NCBI GenBank assembly: GCA_016223145.1
Contig: JACRPN010000008.1
Location: 236,103-300,102, forward strand
Direction of reading: 5' to 3'
DNA: 64,000 nucleotides
Origin: Armatimonadota bacterium
GTDB taxonomy: Bacteria; Armatimonadota; Fimbriimonadia; Fimbriimonadales; Fimbriimonadaceae
The position numbers were made by a program, and so were the translations under genes. This document shows positions 50,723 to 58,632 of this stretch, piece by piece. Under the pieces are notes generated by a model. That model worked only from the letters and a program-made list of their open reading frames with translations. It had not been told where the DNA came from and made no database searches. The stretch's first letter is position 1; every line of letters begins with the position of its first letter.

Positions 50723-51778
50723 ATGATGCGAACAGTCACCCTTATTTTTGCGGGCGCAGCCCTCGCGGCCGCTGCCTTCGGCGACGACGCCGGAATCGGC
50801 CCGGGCTCAGCAGCCCCGGCGATGGACGTCAAGGCCTGGTTCAAAGGCAAACCCGTCACCAAGTTCGACAAGAACAAGACCTATGTCGTCGAGTTTTGGG
50901 CCACGTGGTGCGGCCCCTGCAAGACCAGCATCCCGCACCTCACCGAGCTCGCCAAAAAGAACGCCGATGTGACGTTCGTCGGTGTGAGCATCTGGGAAGA
51001 CAACAAGGATGGCAACATCCAGAAGTTCGTGGACCAGATGGGCGCCAAGATGGATTACAGCGTCGGATGGTCCAGCAATAAAGAAGGCATGGCCAAGACC
51101 TGGATGGAAGCGGCCGGCCAGAACGGCATTCCCAGCGCGTTCATCGTCAAGGGCGGGCAGATCCAGTGGATCGGCCATCCGATGACCATGGGTGAGCCGC
51201 TTGCGCAGATCAAATCGGGCAAGTTTGACCTGGCCAAGTTCAAAGGGGAATTCGACAAGCAGGCCGAGGAGAGCCGTCAGATGATGGCCGCCAGGAAGGA
51301 CCTTCAGGCAATCCAAGAGGCCTACAACTCGGGCAAGAAGCAGGAGGCCAAGGACCAGCTCGACGCGTTGGTGAAGAGGATTCCGAGGTTCGCCGAGCAG
51401 GCTGAGACGATCAAGTTTGGTTGGCTCGCTGTCGAGGACCCCAAAGCTTGGGAGGCCAAAGCCGAAGAACTGAGCAAAGCCGGCAATTGGATGTCGCTGG
51501 TGGACTACGCGCTCACCGTTTCATCGGTGCCCAACGCGGACATGGCGATGCCGTGCAAGGCCATGGATCTAGCCGTGAAGGCAACCAGCGAAAAACACCC
51601 GATCGTGCTCTACTACGCGGCGATCATGTTCGAGCGCGCCAAGGACTATAAGAAGGGCCTGGAATACGCGGGCAAGGCGCTCGCCGCCATTCCCGGCAAT
51701 GAGATCGAGAAGGACGGCAGCTTCAAAGACGCCGTCACGAAACTTCAGCAGAACTTGACGCAGAAGGCCGGCGGCTGA
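50723..51778 (+). CDS. TlpA-like thioredoxin-fold protein, exported
   Basis: A 351-residue protein with signal MMRTVTLIFAGAALAAAAFG. The redox site WATWCGPCKTS is a thioredoxin CxxC, in TlpA/ResA context (VVEFWATWCGPCK, then FVGVSIWEDNKDGN and IPSAFIVKGGQIQW). It should reduce or shuffle disulfides in the periplasm. The C-terminal ~160 residues are helical, with TPR-like segments (DQLDALVKRIPRFAEQAETI, and YYAAIMFERAKDYKKGLEYA), which may bind a partner. It is divergent from the sigma factor gene, so redox control is possible, but that is inference. Confidence 0.85.
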   Translation: MMRTVTLIFAGAALAAAAFGDDAGIGPGSAAPAMDVKAWFKGKPVTKFDKNKTYVVEFWATWCGPCKTSIPHLTELAKKNADVTFVGVSIWEDNKDGNIQKFVDQMGAKMDYSVGWSSNKEGMAKTWMEAAGQNGIPSAFIVKGGQIQWIGHPMTMGEPLAQIKSGKFDLAKFKGEFDKQAEESRQMMAARKDLQAIQEAYNSGKKQEAKDQLDALVKRIPRFAEQAETIKFGWLAVEDPKAWEAKAEELSKAGNWMSLVDYALTVSSVPNADMAMPCKAMDLAVKATSEKHPIVLYYAAIMFERAKDYKKGLEYAGKALAAIPGNEIEKDGSFKDAVTKLQQNLTQKAGG

Positions 51779-51831
51779 GCAACACACGAAGCTTCAAAAC
51801 CTGAAGGTGCTGAGGCATGGCGAAAGGCTGA

Positions 51832-51865
51832 AGAGAAGGGGAGGCGACATCGCCTCCCCTTCTCT
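51832..51865. terminator. bidirectional terminator between convergent genes
   Basis: AGAGAAGGGGAGGCGA and TCGCCTCCCCTTCTCT form a perfect 16-bp stem, 53 bp after the TlpA-like stop and 4 bp before the stop of the opposing gene at 51870. The tight loop (CA) will open to four bases. Confidence 0.75.
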
Positions 51866-51869
51866 GCAT

Positions 51870-52289
51870 TCATGCTGTCGAGGTTTCGAGTTTCTTTAGG
51901 ATCTCGTCCACCTTTGTAGCGATGTGGGTCAAGGCTTCATGGTCCGCGTCGGCCTTGGCCTCGCGCTTGCGGTCGGCTTTCATCTGGGACCGCTGAAGCG
52001 CCGGCAGGGCCCACCACTGAATCCATGAGCCGGAGATCACGCCGAGCGTGACCTTCACGTCGGTGCTCATGGGGATCACGAGGAGCGGCACGATCAGCGC
52101 GATGTCGAACATCACCATGGAAGCCAGCACGTGGTCAGAGAGCCAATCGAGCACTTGGTCGTTCTTGCGGACGATCCAGGGCTGCCCTTCGTGGAACTCC
52201 CGGCGGGTCTGTCGGAGCCTGCGGATAGGGTGGTGGACTTTCGGGTGGCCGGCCGGCTGAAGGTTCGAAGAAATAGAGCCAGATTCCAT
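51870..52289 (-). CDS. small membrane protein with acidic/basic coiled tail
   Basis: A 139-residue protein. Residues about 45-100 have two membrane helices (LASMVMFDIALIVPLLVI and VTLGVISGSWIQWWALPALQ), with QRSQMKADRKREAKADADHE immediately after. This resembles a known bacterial membrane-protein family of unknown function in which the second helix is followed by a charged helix (compare 'GQNVQxxxADARAE' in actinobacterial members). The end is a short coiled coil (THIATKVDEILKKLE). The function is unknown. It is preceded by the 52356-52397 hairpin. Confidence 0.6.
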   Translation of the reverse strand: MESGSISSNLQPAGHPKVHHPIRRLRQTRREFHEGQPWIVRKNDQVLDWLSDHVLASMVMFDIALIVPLLVIPMSTDVKVTLGVISGSWIQWWALPALQRSQMKADRKREAKADADHEALTHIATKVDEILKKLETSTA

Positions 52290-52355
52290 GATCTATGGGA
52301 ACCAACGTCCCAGCAGGGCGGTTCGCACCGGATTTGTCGGGCAACCGGCAAACGG

Positions 52356-52397
52356 CATAGAGCCTGGGGTGGCCAAACGGCCATCCCAGGCTCTATG
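52356..52397 (-). terminator. terminator downstream of the PEP-CTERM gene
   Basis: CATAGAGCCTGGGGTGGCC and GGCCATCCCAGGCTCTATG pair over 19 bp with one mismatch (G-T) around loop AAAC. It lies 54 bp after the minus-strand stop at 52451. Confidence 0.6.
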
Positions 52398-52450
52398 TAG
52401 CATTCTGGCGCCAAGCCCCGGAAGCCGTCCTGCGACCCTTGGCGAGGCGG

Positions 52451-53005
52451 CTAACGGCTCCTGCGCCTTAGCAGCAAGAGCCCCGCTCCCAGCACGGCCA
52501 AACCCGTCGGCTCGGGCACAAACTCATACCTGAGGCGGACGCCGTACCAGTCGGCGCCGCCAGGCGGGTCGTCATTGAAGTCGAGAACGGTGTTGTAGCC
52601 GTTCATCGAGCTCGGCCCGTCATGGAGGGTCAGGCTGTAGCGTGCGGCCAGAACCTCCCAGCTGAAGATCGAGTCCATCAGAGGCGCCGGAGGGACCAGC
52701 CCCGTGAACACGGACGAGTAGGCTCCATAACCGGTGCCGCCGGGCCAATCGGGGTACCAAGGGTAGTTGGTCAGGACGGGGGCGCCGTCGAGGGTCGTGC
52801 TGATGTAGGTAGGGTCGTTGTGCCCGTCCTCACGGCCGGGAATGTTGTAATCCCAGTGTCTCCAGAAGACGTTGGGGCCCTGGACGTACAGAAAGTCGCG
52901 TCCGTCGATCCAAGCCCAGACCTCGACGGTGACGACCGTTGCCGAGGCTTTACCCGGAAGGAACGCCATCGCGGCAAAGGCGACGGCGCCTAGAAGGCGT
53001 TTCAT
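52451..53005 (-). CDS. PEP-CTERM sorting-domain protein
   Basis: A 184-residue exported protein. The signal is MKRLLGAVAFAAMAFLPGKA and ATG 53005 follows AGGAG by 7 bp. The C-terminus is FVPEPTGLAVLGAGLLLLRR then RSR, a PEP-CTERM signal. The body has Trp/Tyr-rich beta structure (GPNVFWRHWDYNIPG, then NYPWYPDWPGGTGYGAYSSV), like the PEP-CTERM proteins at 5353 and 9071, but a distinct sequence. The function is unknown. It has its own hairpin terminator and forms a divergent unit with the DUF1080 gene. Confidence 0.8.
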   Translation of the reverse strand: MKRLLGAVAFAAMAFLPGKASATVVTVEVWAWIDGRDFLYVQGPNVFWRHWDYNIPGREDGHNDPTYISTTLDGAPVLTNYPWYPDWPGGTGYGAYSSVFTGLVPPAPLMDSIFSWEVLAARYSLTLHDGPSSMNGYNTVLDFNDDPPGGADWYGVRLRYEFVPEPTGLAVLGAGLLLLRRRSR

Positions 53006-53316
53006 TTCATTCTCCTTTTGGAGCCCGAAGTCAGGAGACCTCAAGGTCTCGACCGCGCGTCAGACGTCCTGAAAAAGGTTCGGGCATGCGGCGCGCCGAC
53101 GATGGCTCCGCGTGGATCAGGGTACTGCAGCGCGGAGCCCGCGCCCGCTGGTAATTTTGCCTGTCGCTCCATACATCGGAGTCAGGATTTGGGTGGGAGT
53201 TTGGCTGGGCTGCACCCTTAGTGCTGAAGTAGGCAAAGGTGCTGAGGCAGGCAGGGGGATGGCTTGGCGATCTGCCGCTCGCCATCGAATGAGGGGAGTT
53301 ATGTACACTCCCAGGC

Positions 53317-54792
53317 ATGTCTATCGGCGCAAGTTCTGCCAAGCGAGGGAATTCGATCAGGCAAATGAGCCCCCTAACCCTGATCCTTATGGCCTTCGCA
53401 GGAGTATTTGCTGTTCCCGCCTGCGCTCAAGAACGAACGAGCCTGCTCCCAGCCGCCAACCTCACGGGCTGGGTTCAGCGCGGAGGGAAGGCAACCTACG
53501 CCGTCGAAGGCAAAGAGATCGTGGGCTCGGCGGTGCTCAACACTCCCAACTCCTTCCTCTGCACCGAGAAGACCTACGGCGACTTCATCCTGGAGTACGA
53601 CTTCAAGGTGGACCCCAGGCTGAACTCCGGCGTGCAGATCCGCAGCGAGTGCTTCGACCATAGAACGCAGGTCGACTGGCAGGGCAAGACCGTCAACATC
53701 CCCGCCGGACGCGTGCACGGCTACCAGGTCGAGATCGACCCCGACGCCAAGCGCGACCGCTGGTGGAGCGCGGGCCTTTACGACGAAGGCCGCCGCGGGT
53801 GGCTGTATCCCGGACCGCTGGGCGGCGACGAGAAGGCGTTCACCGAGCGCGGGCGCAAGCTGCTCAAGCATGGCCAGTGGAACCGCGTCAAGGTCGAAGC
53901 CATCGGCGACACCATCAAGACCTGGCTGAACGGCAAGCCTTGCGCCGAGATCAAGGACGCCATGACCCTCCGCGGGTTCATCGCCCTGCAAGTTCACAAC
54001 ATCGGAAACGACGCCACCATGGCCGGCGCGCAGGTGCGCTGGCGCAACCTCAGGATCACCGACCTCGATCTCAAACCAAATACGCTTAGCCCGCAAGAGA
54101 AGAGGGACGGCTGGAGGCTGCTCTGGGACGGCAAGACCCCCAAGGGCTGGCGCAGCGCGAAGGGCGAGGACTTCCCCAGCAAGGGTTGGGTGATCGAGGA
54201 CGGCGTGCTGACGGTGCTGGGCAGCGGCGGCGGCGAATCCGTCGCAGGCGGCGACATCGTCACCCGCGAGCGCTACAGCCAGTTCGAGCTGCTCGTGGAC
54301 TTCAAGATCACGCCTGGCGCGAACAGCGGCATCAAGTACTTCTGCCAACCGAACCTGGACCCCATCACCGGAACCGGCGCGAAGGCCGCCACCGGCTCGG
54401 CCATCGGCCTGGAGTTCCAGATCCTCGACGACGAGCGCCACCCGGACGCCAAGCTCGGCCGAGACGGCAATCGCACCGTCGCCTCGCTCTACGACCTCAT
54501 CCCGGCATCCGCCGGAAAGCACGCCTATCCGATCGGCGAGTGGAACACGGCGCGGATCGTCGTGCGCGGGAGCCACGTCGAGCACTGGCTGAACGGCCGC
54601 AAGGTGCTCGAATATGAGCGCGGCTCAACCGCTTTTCGAGAGCTGGTGGCGCAGAGCAAGTACAAGACGATCCCCGGCTTCGGCGAATGGCCGGACGGGC
54701 ACATCCTGCTCCAAGAGCACGGCGACCGGGTGAGCTTTAGGAGCATCAAGATAAGGGTTCTGGGGTCACAGAACCGTGATCCCTTTCACTGA
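53317..54792 (+). CDS. tandem DUF1080 (3-keto-disaccharide hydrolase-like) protein
   Basis: A 491-residue exported protein with a signal (LTLILMAFAGVFAVPACA). Two DUF1080 domains follow. The first spans about residues 45-260 (NLTGWVQRGGKATYAVEGKE, then NSGVQIRSEC, HGYQVEIDPDAKR, and VRWRNLRITDL). The second spans about 270-485 (GWRLLWDGKTPKGWRSAKGE, then NSGIKYFCQPNLD, GLEFQILDDERHPDA, RSIKIRVLG). Each is a concanavalin-like fold; characterised relatives act on 3-keto-glycosides. I use ATG 53317 because it supplies the basic leader; 53365 is an alternative. It may cooperate with oxidoreductases such as the Gfo/Idh protein at 57005, but this is inference. Confidence 0.85.
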   Translation: MSIGASSAKRGNSIRQMSPLTLILMAFAGVFAVPACAQERTSLLPAANLTGWVQRGGKATYAVEGKEIVGSAVLNTPNSFLCTEKTYGDFILEYDFKVDPRLNSGVQIRSECFDHRTQVDWQGKTVNIPAGRVHGYQVEIDPDAKRDRWWSAGLYDEGRRGWLYPGPLGGDEKAFTERGRKLLKHGQWNRVKVEAIGDTIKTWLNGKPCAEIKDAMTLRGFIALQVHNIGNDATMAGAQVRWRNLRITDLDLKPNTLSPQEKRDGWRLLWDGKTPKGWRSAKGEDFPSKGWVIEDGVLTVLGSGGGESVAGGDIVTRERYSQFELLVDFKITPGANSGIKYFCQPNLDPITGTGAKAATGSAIGLEFQILDDERHPDAKLGRDGNRTVASLYDLIPASAGKHAYPIGEWNTARIVVRGSHVEHWLNGRKVLEYERGSTAFRELVAQSKYKTIPGFGEWPDGHILLQEHGDRVSFRSIKIRVLGSQNRDPFH

Positions 54793-54813
54793 GAACTGAT
54801 CCAAGCGACTGTG

Positions 54814-55911
54814 TCAGCCTACCCCTCGCCTATTGCGCCGCAGCGCCAGTGCAGCTCCGCCAGTTCCCAGCATGGTTAACGTCGCCGGCTCGGGAACGGG
54901 CGAGGACCAGAGAACGGCTTCAGGACGGAAGAGGACGTTGTTCCATGCCTGGCCGGCGACGTATATCGTGGCGCCCTCGCTCCAGACACCGTACGCATAG
55001 CTGTCCGTGAAATCGGACGAGAGCGCCAGCGAGAGATCCTCCCATGAAGCGGCGTTGCCGTTCCAGATGCTTGCCCTGTTTCTCCCGGTTTGGAGGATCC
55101 ACCCCACCTGGCGGCTGCCGTCGGTGGCCCAGGCAACCGAAGTGTTGGCAAACACGGGGTGCAGATCCACCCACGAGGCGGCGGTTCCGTTCCATAGGCC
55201 CGCACGGTCGATCCCAGCGAACTGGGCCCTCCCTACCTGTTGCGTGCCTAAGACCCCGAACGCTTCCGAGTATGTCGACCCCGAAGGGTTGAGGTCCACC
55301 CAGGTGGCCGCCGATCCGCTCCAAAGGCTTGCGCGGTTGATCCCGCCAACAAGAGCGGAGCCCACTTGGCGCCCGCCGGAGATCCCGTAACCATACGACC
55401 AAGCCGCTCCTGCGGGATTGAGGTCCACGAACGAAGCAGCTGACCCGCTCCAAAGGCCGGCATGATAGTTGTTGAAGTAGACGTGACCAACTTGCTGCGA
55501 TCCGGAGGCGCCTTGCGCCCACGAGTGGGTCGCACCGGCGGGATTCAGGTCGACCCATGAGGCCGCCGAACCGCTCCAGAGGCTTGCGTGGTCTACGTAG
55601 TTCCAGGTGTCGCCGAACCGCGCGTACCCGACCTGCTGCGCTCCTGAAGTGCCGTAGGCTTCCGAACGGAATGAGCCCGCCGGGTGCAGATCCACCCACG
55701 AGGCAGCGCTTCCGCTCCAATAGCCGGCATGCATTCCGGCTGCGGAGCTTGAGTACCCAGCCTCCTGCCCATTGGATCCGCCTTGAGCAACGGAACCCGT
55801 TGCGTCTGCCGGGTGCAGATAGGTCACGGACCATTGCGCCCTTGCAGACGAGGCCAGGCCGCACGCCAAGGCGAAAGCCGTTGAAAGTGAAGGTGGGATT
55901 CGGTATTTCAT
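54814..55911 (-). CDS. PEP-CTERM protein with six-fold repeats (HAF-type)
   Basis: A 365-residue exported protein with signal MKYRIPPSLSTAFALACGLA (ATG 55911, AGGAAAG ahead). The body is built of about six repeats of ~47 residues, each with a pattern xxHAGLWSGSAASWVDLNPAG followed by an AYGxSGxQQVGYA segment. This is the 'HAF' type repeat found in extracellular bacterial proteins and should fold into a beta-propeller-like ring. The end PVPEPATLTMLGTGGAALAL then RRNRR is a PEP-CTERM. The repeat DNA is diverged. Convergent with the DUF1080 gene (22 bp apart). No function is known. Confidence 0.8.
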   Translation of the reverse strand: MKYRIPPSLSTAFALACGLASSARAQWSVTYLHPADATGSVAQGGSNGQEAGYSSSAAGMHAGYWSGSAASWVDLHPAGSFRSEAYGTSGAQQVGYARFGDTWNYVDHASLWSGSAASWVDLNPAGATHSWAQGASGSQQVGHVYFNNYHAGLWSGSAASFVDLNPAGAAWSYGYGISGGRQVGSALVGGINRASLWSGSAATWVDLNPSGSTYSEAFGVLGTQQVGRAQFAGIDRAGLWNGTAASWVDLHPVFANTSVAWATDGSRQVGWILQTGRNRASIWNGNAASWEDLSLALSSDFTDSYAYGVWSEGATIYVAGQAWNNVLFRPEAVLWSSPVPEPATLTMLGTGGAALALRRNRRGVG

Positions 55912-56263
55912 TCGTCTTTCCTTGGGGCAGGCCAAGCGCCTCCCAGGCGGCTCTGCGGAGCCGCAAGGATCCAGTGCCAAGCCGGTCACAAGTTCGCGTT
56001 GACACCTCTGCGCAAGTCCATCGCCCGTACTGGGAGGACCCCTCGTTGCGCCTCTGTGCCCCGAGCTTTCGTTCATTATCCGACAGCATTCGCCGTCTTT
56101 CTGTGACTCCAGTCACGGAACGGTGACCTCTTGCCGCCTTGCGACGCAAATGGCGAAGCGAGCTTGGGGCGCGAGAACAAGATTGGCGGTACCATGGCGC
56201 GAACCGGATCGCCAGGGCGCGTTTTTCGGCGTGCCTGCCAGCTCCGGTAGGGGGAATCAGCCT
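55912..56263. other. divergent intergenic region of the HAF/PEP-CTERM and Crp genes
   Basis: 352 bp without a gene. The CRP-like box at 56102-56117 is the only clear element. The frames opening upstream of the regulator GTG are not supported. Confidence 0.5.
56102..56117. promoter_or_regulatory. CRP/FNR-like operator
   Basis: TGTGA-CTCCAG-TCACG, with a perfect 14-bp core palindrome GTGACT-CC-AGTCAC, fits the TGTGA-N6-TCACA pattern of CRP-family sites. It lies 147 bp upstream of the Crp/Fnr-type regulator start and 190 bp upstream of the divergent PEP-CTERM start. Autoregulation is likely, but unproven. Confidence 0.5.
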
Positions 56264-56947
56264 GTGGACAAACGGAGCGCTCTTAGCCAGTTCACGTTCT
56301 TTTCAGACGCGCCTCCAGCGCTGCGTGAGCGGATCGAGCAATCGGCCATGCAGGTGGCCTTGGGCGCCGGGGCCGACTTCTACTTTGAGGGCGATACGCT
56401 CGATGTCTTCGCCTTCGTCGGGCGAGGCGACATCCGCGTGTACAAGTTGGCGCCGACCGGGCGAGAGATCGCCCTTTACCACGTCCAGGACGGCGAGTCC
56501 TGTCTCGTGAATATGCTCTGTGTCTATCTCGCGCGGCCCGCAATGGCTTCGGCGCGCGCTGAAGCCGATACTCAGGCGATCGCCATCCCGGCCTCAACAT
56601 TTCGTGAATGGGTCGCTACCGAGGAATCAGTCCGCCGATACGTGTTCTCGACGATGGCGAAGCGAATGGTGGACGTAATGACTCTCGTCGAAGAGGTGGC
56701 CTTTCGAAGGGTGGACCAAAGGCTGGCCCAGCTGCTTTCGCGACGTTTTGGCGCTGAAGGCGAGTCCCCAAAGGCGTTGGCGACCACTCACGAGGAACTG
56801 GCCGCGGAACTGGGAACGGTCCGCGAGGTGGTCAGCCGCCTGCTCAAGGAGTTCGAGCGAGGCGGGATCCTCACGGTCTCGCGCGGGCGCCTGGAGCTAA
56901 AAGACGACCTGCGATTGCGAACCATCGCCGAACCGAATGACCTCTGA
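56264..56947 (+). CDS. Crp/Fnr family transcriptional regulator
   Basis: A 227-residue regulator. GTG 56264 follows GGGGGA by 8 bp and gives VDKRSALSQFTFFSDAPPAL, the normal start of the cNMP-binding fold (GDTLDVFAFVGRGDIRVYKL, then TGREIALYHVQDGESCLVNM). The C-terminal winged HTH is TTHEELAAELGTVREVVSRL then LKEFERGGILTVSRGRLEL, the DNA-reading helix. The N-domain has a Cys in GESCLVNMLCVY, but no FNR-type Fe-S Cys set. It likely senses a cyclic nucleotide or small ligand. A CRP-like operator lies 147 bp upstream. Confidence 0.9.
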   Translation: MDKRSALSQFTFFSDAPPALRERIEQSAMQVALGAGADFYFEGDTLDVFAFVGRGDIRVYKLAPTGREIALYHVQDGESCLVNMLCVYLARPAMASARAEADTQAIAIPASTFREWVATEESVRRYVFSTMAKRMVDVMTLVEEVAFRRVDQRLAQLLSRRFGAEGESPKALATTHEELAAELGTVREVVSRLLKEFERGGILTVSRGRLELKDDLRLRTIAEPNDL

Positions 56948-57004
56948 GCGCCGCACATCTGTGGGAAGTACCGATGCAGTAACCTCTGCCAACGGAGTTG
57001 CCAC

Positions 57005-58471
57005 ATGAAGCCGAACGACCTGAAAGAACCAAAGACGCCCCTGTCCGAACTCGCGAGCCCCTTGTCCGGAAGCATGGACCGCCGCACTTTTCTCAGGGCC
57101 GCGCTGGCGGCGGGGACTTATGCGCTGCTTCCGGCGGGCGTGTTCGGCGCCGTCGGGCAGGGGCGGCGCCGGATCGGGCCGAACGACAAGGTCAACCTTG
57201 CGTGCTGCGGTATCGGCAACCGCGGTGCCGACATCATCCGAGCGCTCAACGCCACCGGCATAGCAAACGTCGTCGCGCTCTGCGACACCGAGATCGGCGC
57301 GCCGCGCACCCAGGCGATCCTCAAGGAGTTTCCGAACCTGCCGCATTTCCGAGACTTCCGGCAGATGTTCGACAGGATGGGCAAGCAGTTCGACGCCGTC
57401 AGCATCGCCACGCCCGACCATTCGCACTTCCCGATCGCCATGCTGGCGATGTCGCAGGGCAAGCACATCTACGTCGAGAAGCCGCTGGCGCACAGCTTTC
57501 GGCAGATCGAGCTGATGATGGCCGCCGAGAAGAAGTACAGGGTCGCCTGCCAGATGGGCAACCAGGGCCACAGCGAGGCGAACTACTTCCAGTTCAAGGC
57601 GTGGACCGAGGCGGGGATCATCAAGAACGTCACCAAAATCACGGCGTTCATGAACAGCCCCAGGCGTTGGCACGGCATGATCGCCACCGGATACCTGCCC
57701 GAGCAGCCGATACCCGAACTGATGGACTGGAACGACTGGATCGCCACGGCGACGGAGCACCCCTATAACGCCGGCTACCTGAACGGCGACTGGCGGTCGT
57801 GGTACGACTTCGGCAACGGCGCGCTGGGAGACTGGGGCGCGCACATCTTCGACACTTGCCATGAGTTTCTGGAGATGGGACTGCCTTCGGAGGTTGAGGT
57901 GAAGCTGGAGGGCCACAGCCCGTTCCTCTTCCCGCAGGCCTCGACGATTGCGTTCCGGTTCCCGAAGCGGGGCTCGATGCCGCCGGTGGAGCTGACCTGG
58001 TACGACGGCGTGAAGAACCTGCCGCCGTTGCCGGACACCTTCGGCGGGGGCGTGGTGGACCCGAACATCCCGCCGCCCACCAAGGGGGCCATCGACACCA
58101 AGGTGAACCCCCCGGGCAAGGTGATCTATGGCGAGGGGCTGACCTTCAAGGGAGGCTCACACGCCTCGACCCTCGAGATCATCCCGACCTCTGCGGCTAA
58201 GGACCTCAAGCTGCCCGAGGTGCCGAAGACGCCGAGCAACCACTTCCTGAACTTCCTGCGCGCCTGTCGCGGAGAAGAGAAGTGCCGCTCGAACTTCGCG
58301 GTTGCGGGTCCTTTGTGTCAGGCAATGGCGCTCGGCGTGCTCGCTCAGCGAGTGAACGCCAAGTTGGAGTTCGATCGGGCCAAGAAGCGCATCACCAACC
58401 ATGCCCTGGCGAACATGATGCTGAGCGGCGCCCCTCCGAGAAGAGAATGGGAAGAGTTCTATAGGATGTAG
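57005..58471 (+). CDS. Gfo/Idh/MocA family oxidoreductase, Tat-exported
   Basis: A 488-residue dinucleotide-dependent oxidoreductase. The Tat signal MDRRTFLRAALAAGTYALLP contains RRTFL. The Rossmann region starts KVNLACCGIGNRGADIIRAL, with VVALCDTEI after; the Gfo/Idh 'EKP' motif is in GKHIYVEKPLAH, and the C-terminal domain follows (NGDWRSWYDFGNGALGDWGA, then HIFDTCHEFLEMG). It probably oxidises or reduces a sugar-like compound in the periplasm; cofactor and substrate are unknown. It stands 58 bp from the regulator and may be under its control. Confidence 0.9.
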   Translation: MKPNDLKEPKTPLSELASPLSGSMDRRTFLRAALAAGTYALLPAGVFGAVGQGRRRIGPNDKVNLACCGIGNRGADIIRALNATGIANVVALCDTEIGAPRTQAILKEFPNLPHFRDFRQMFDRMGKQFDAVSIATPDHSHFPIAMLAMSQGKHIYVEKPLAHSFRQIELMMAAEKKYRVACQMGNQGHSEANYFQFKAWTEAGIIKNVTKITAFMNSPRRWHGMIATGYLPEQPIPELMDWNDWIATATEHPYNAGYLNGDWRSWYDFGNGALGDWGAHIFDTCHEFLEMGLPSEVEVKLEGHSPFLFPQASTIAFRFPKRGSMPPVELTWYDGVKNLPPLPDTFGGGVVDPNIPPPTKGAIDTKVNPPGKVIYGEGLTFKGGSHASTLEIIPTSAAKDLKLPEVPKTPSNHFLNFLRACRGEEKCRSNFAVAGPLCQAMALGVLAQRVNAKLEFDRAKKRITNHALANMMLSGAPPRREWEEFYRM

Positions 58472-58632
58472 GGGAGTCGTGTTTTTTTGGGCTGGGTCGT
58501 AGCGCTGTCGTTCGGACCGCTCCCTGGCCTGGAATTGGCTTGCACGCTTGAGAAGCTCACTTCGCCCAGCGCCTCAACTCCCGCGAACCGGAGGCACTCC
58601 CAATTCGTTCACAATGTTGGAGAGGAACACCG

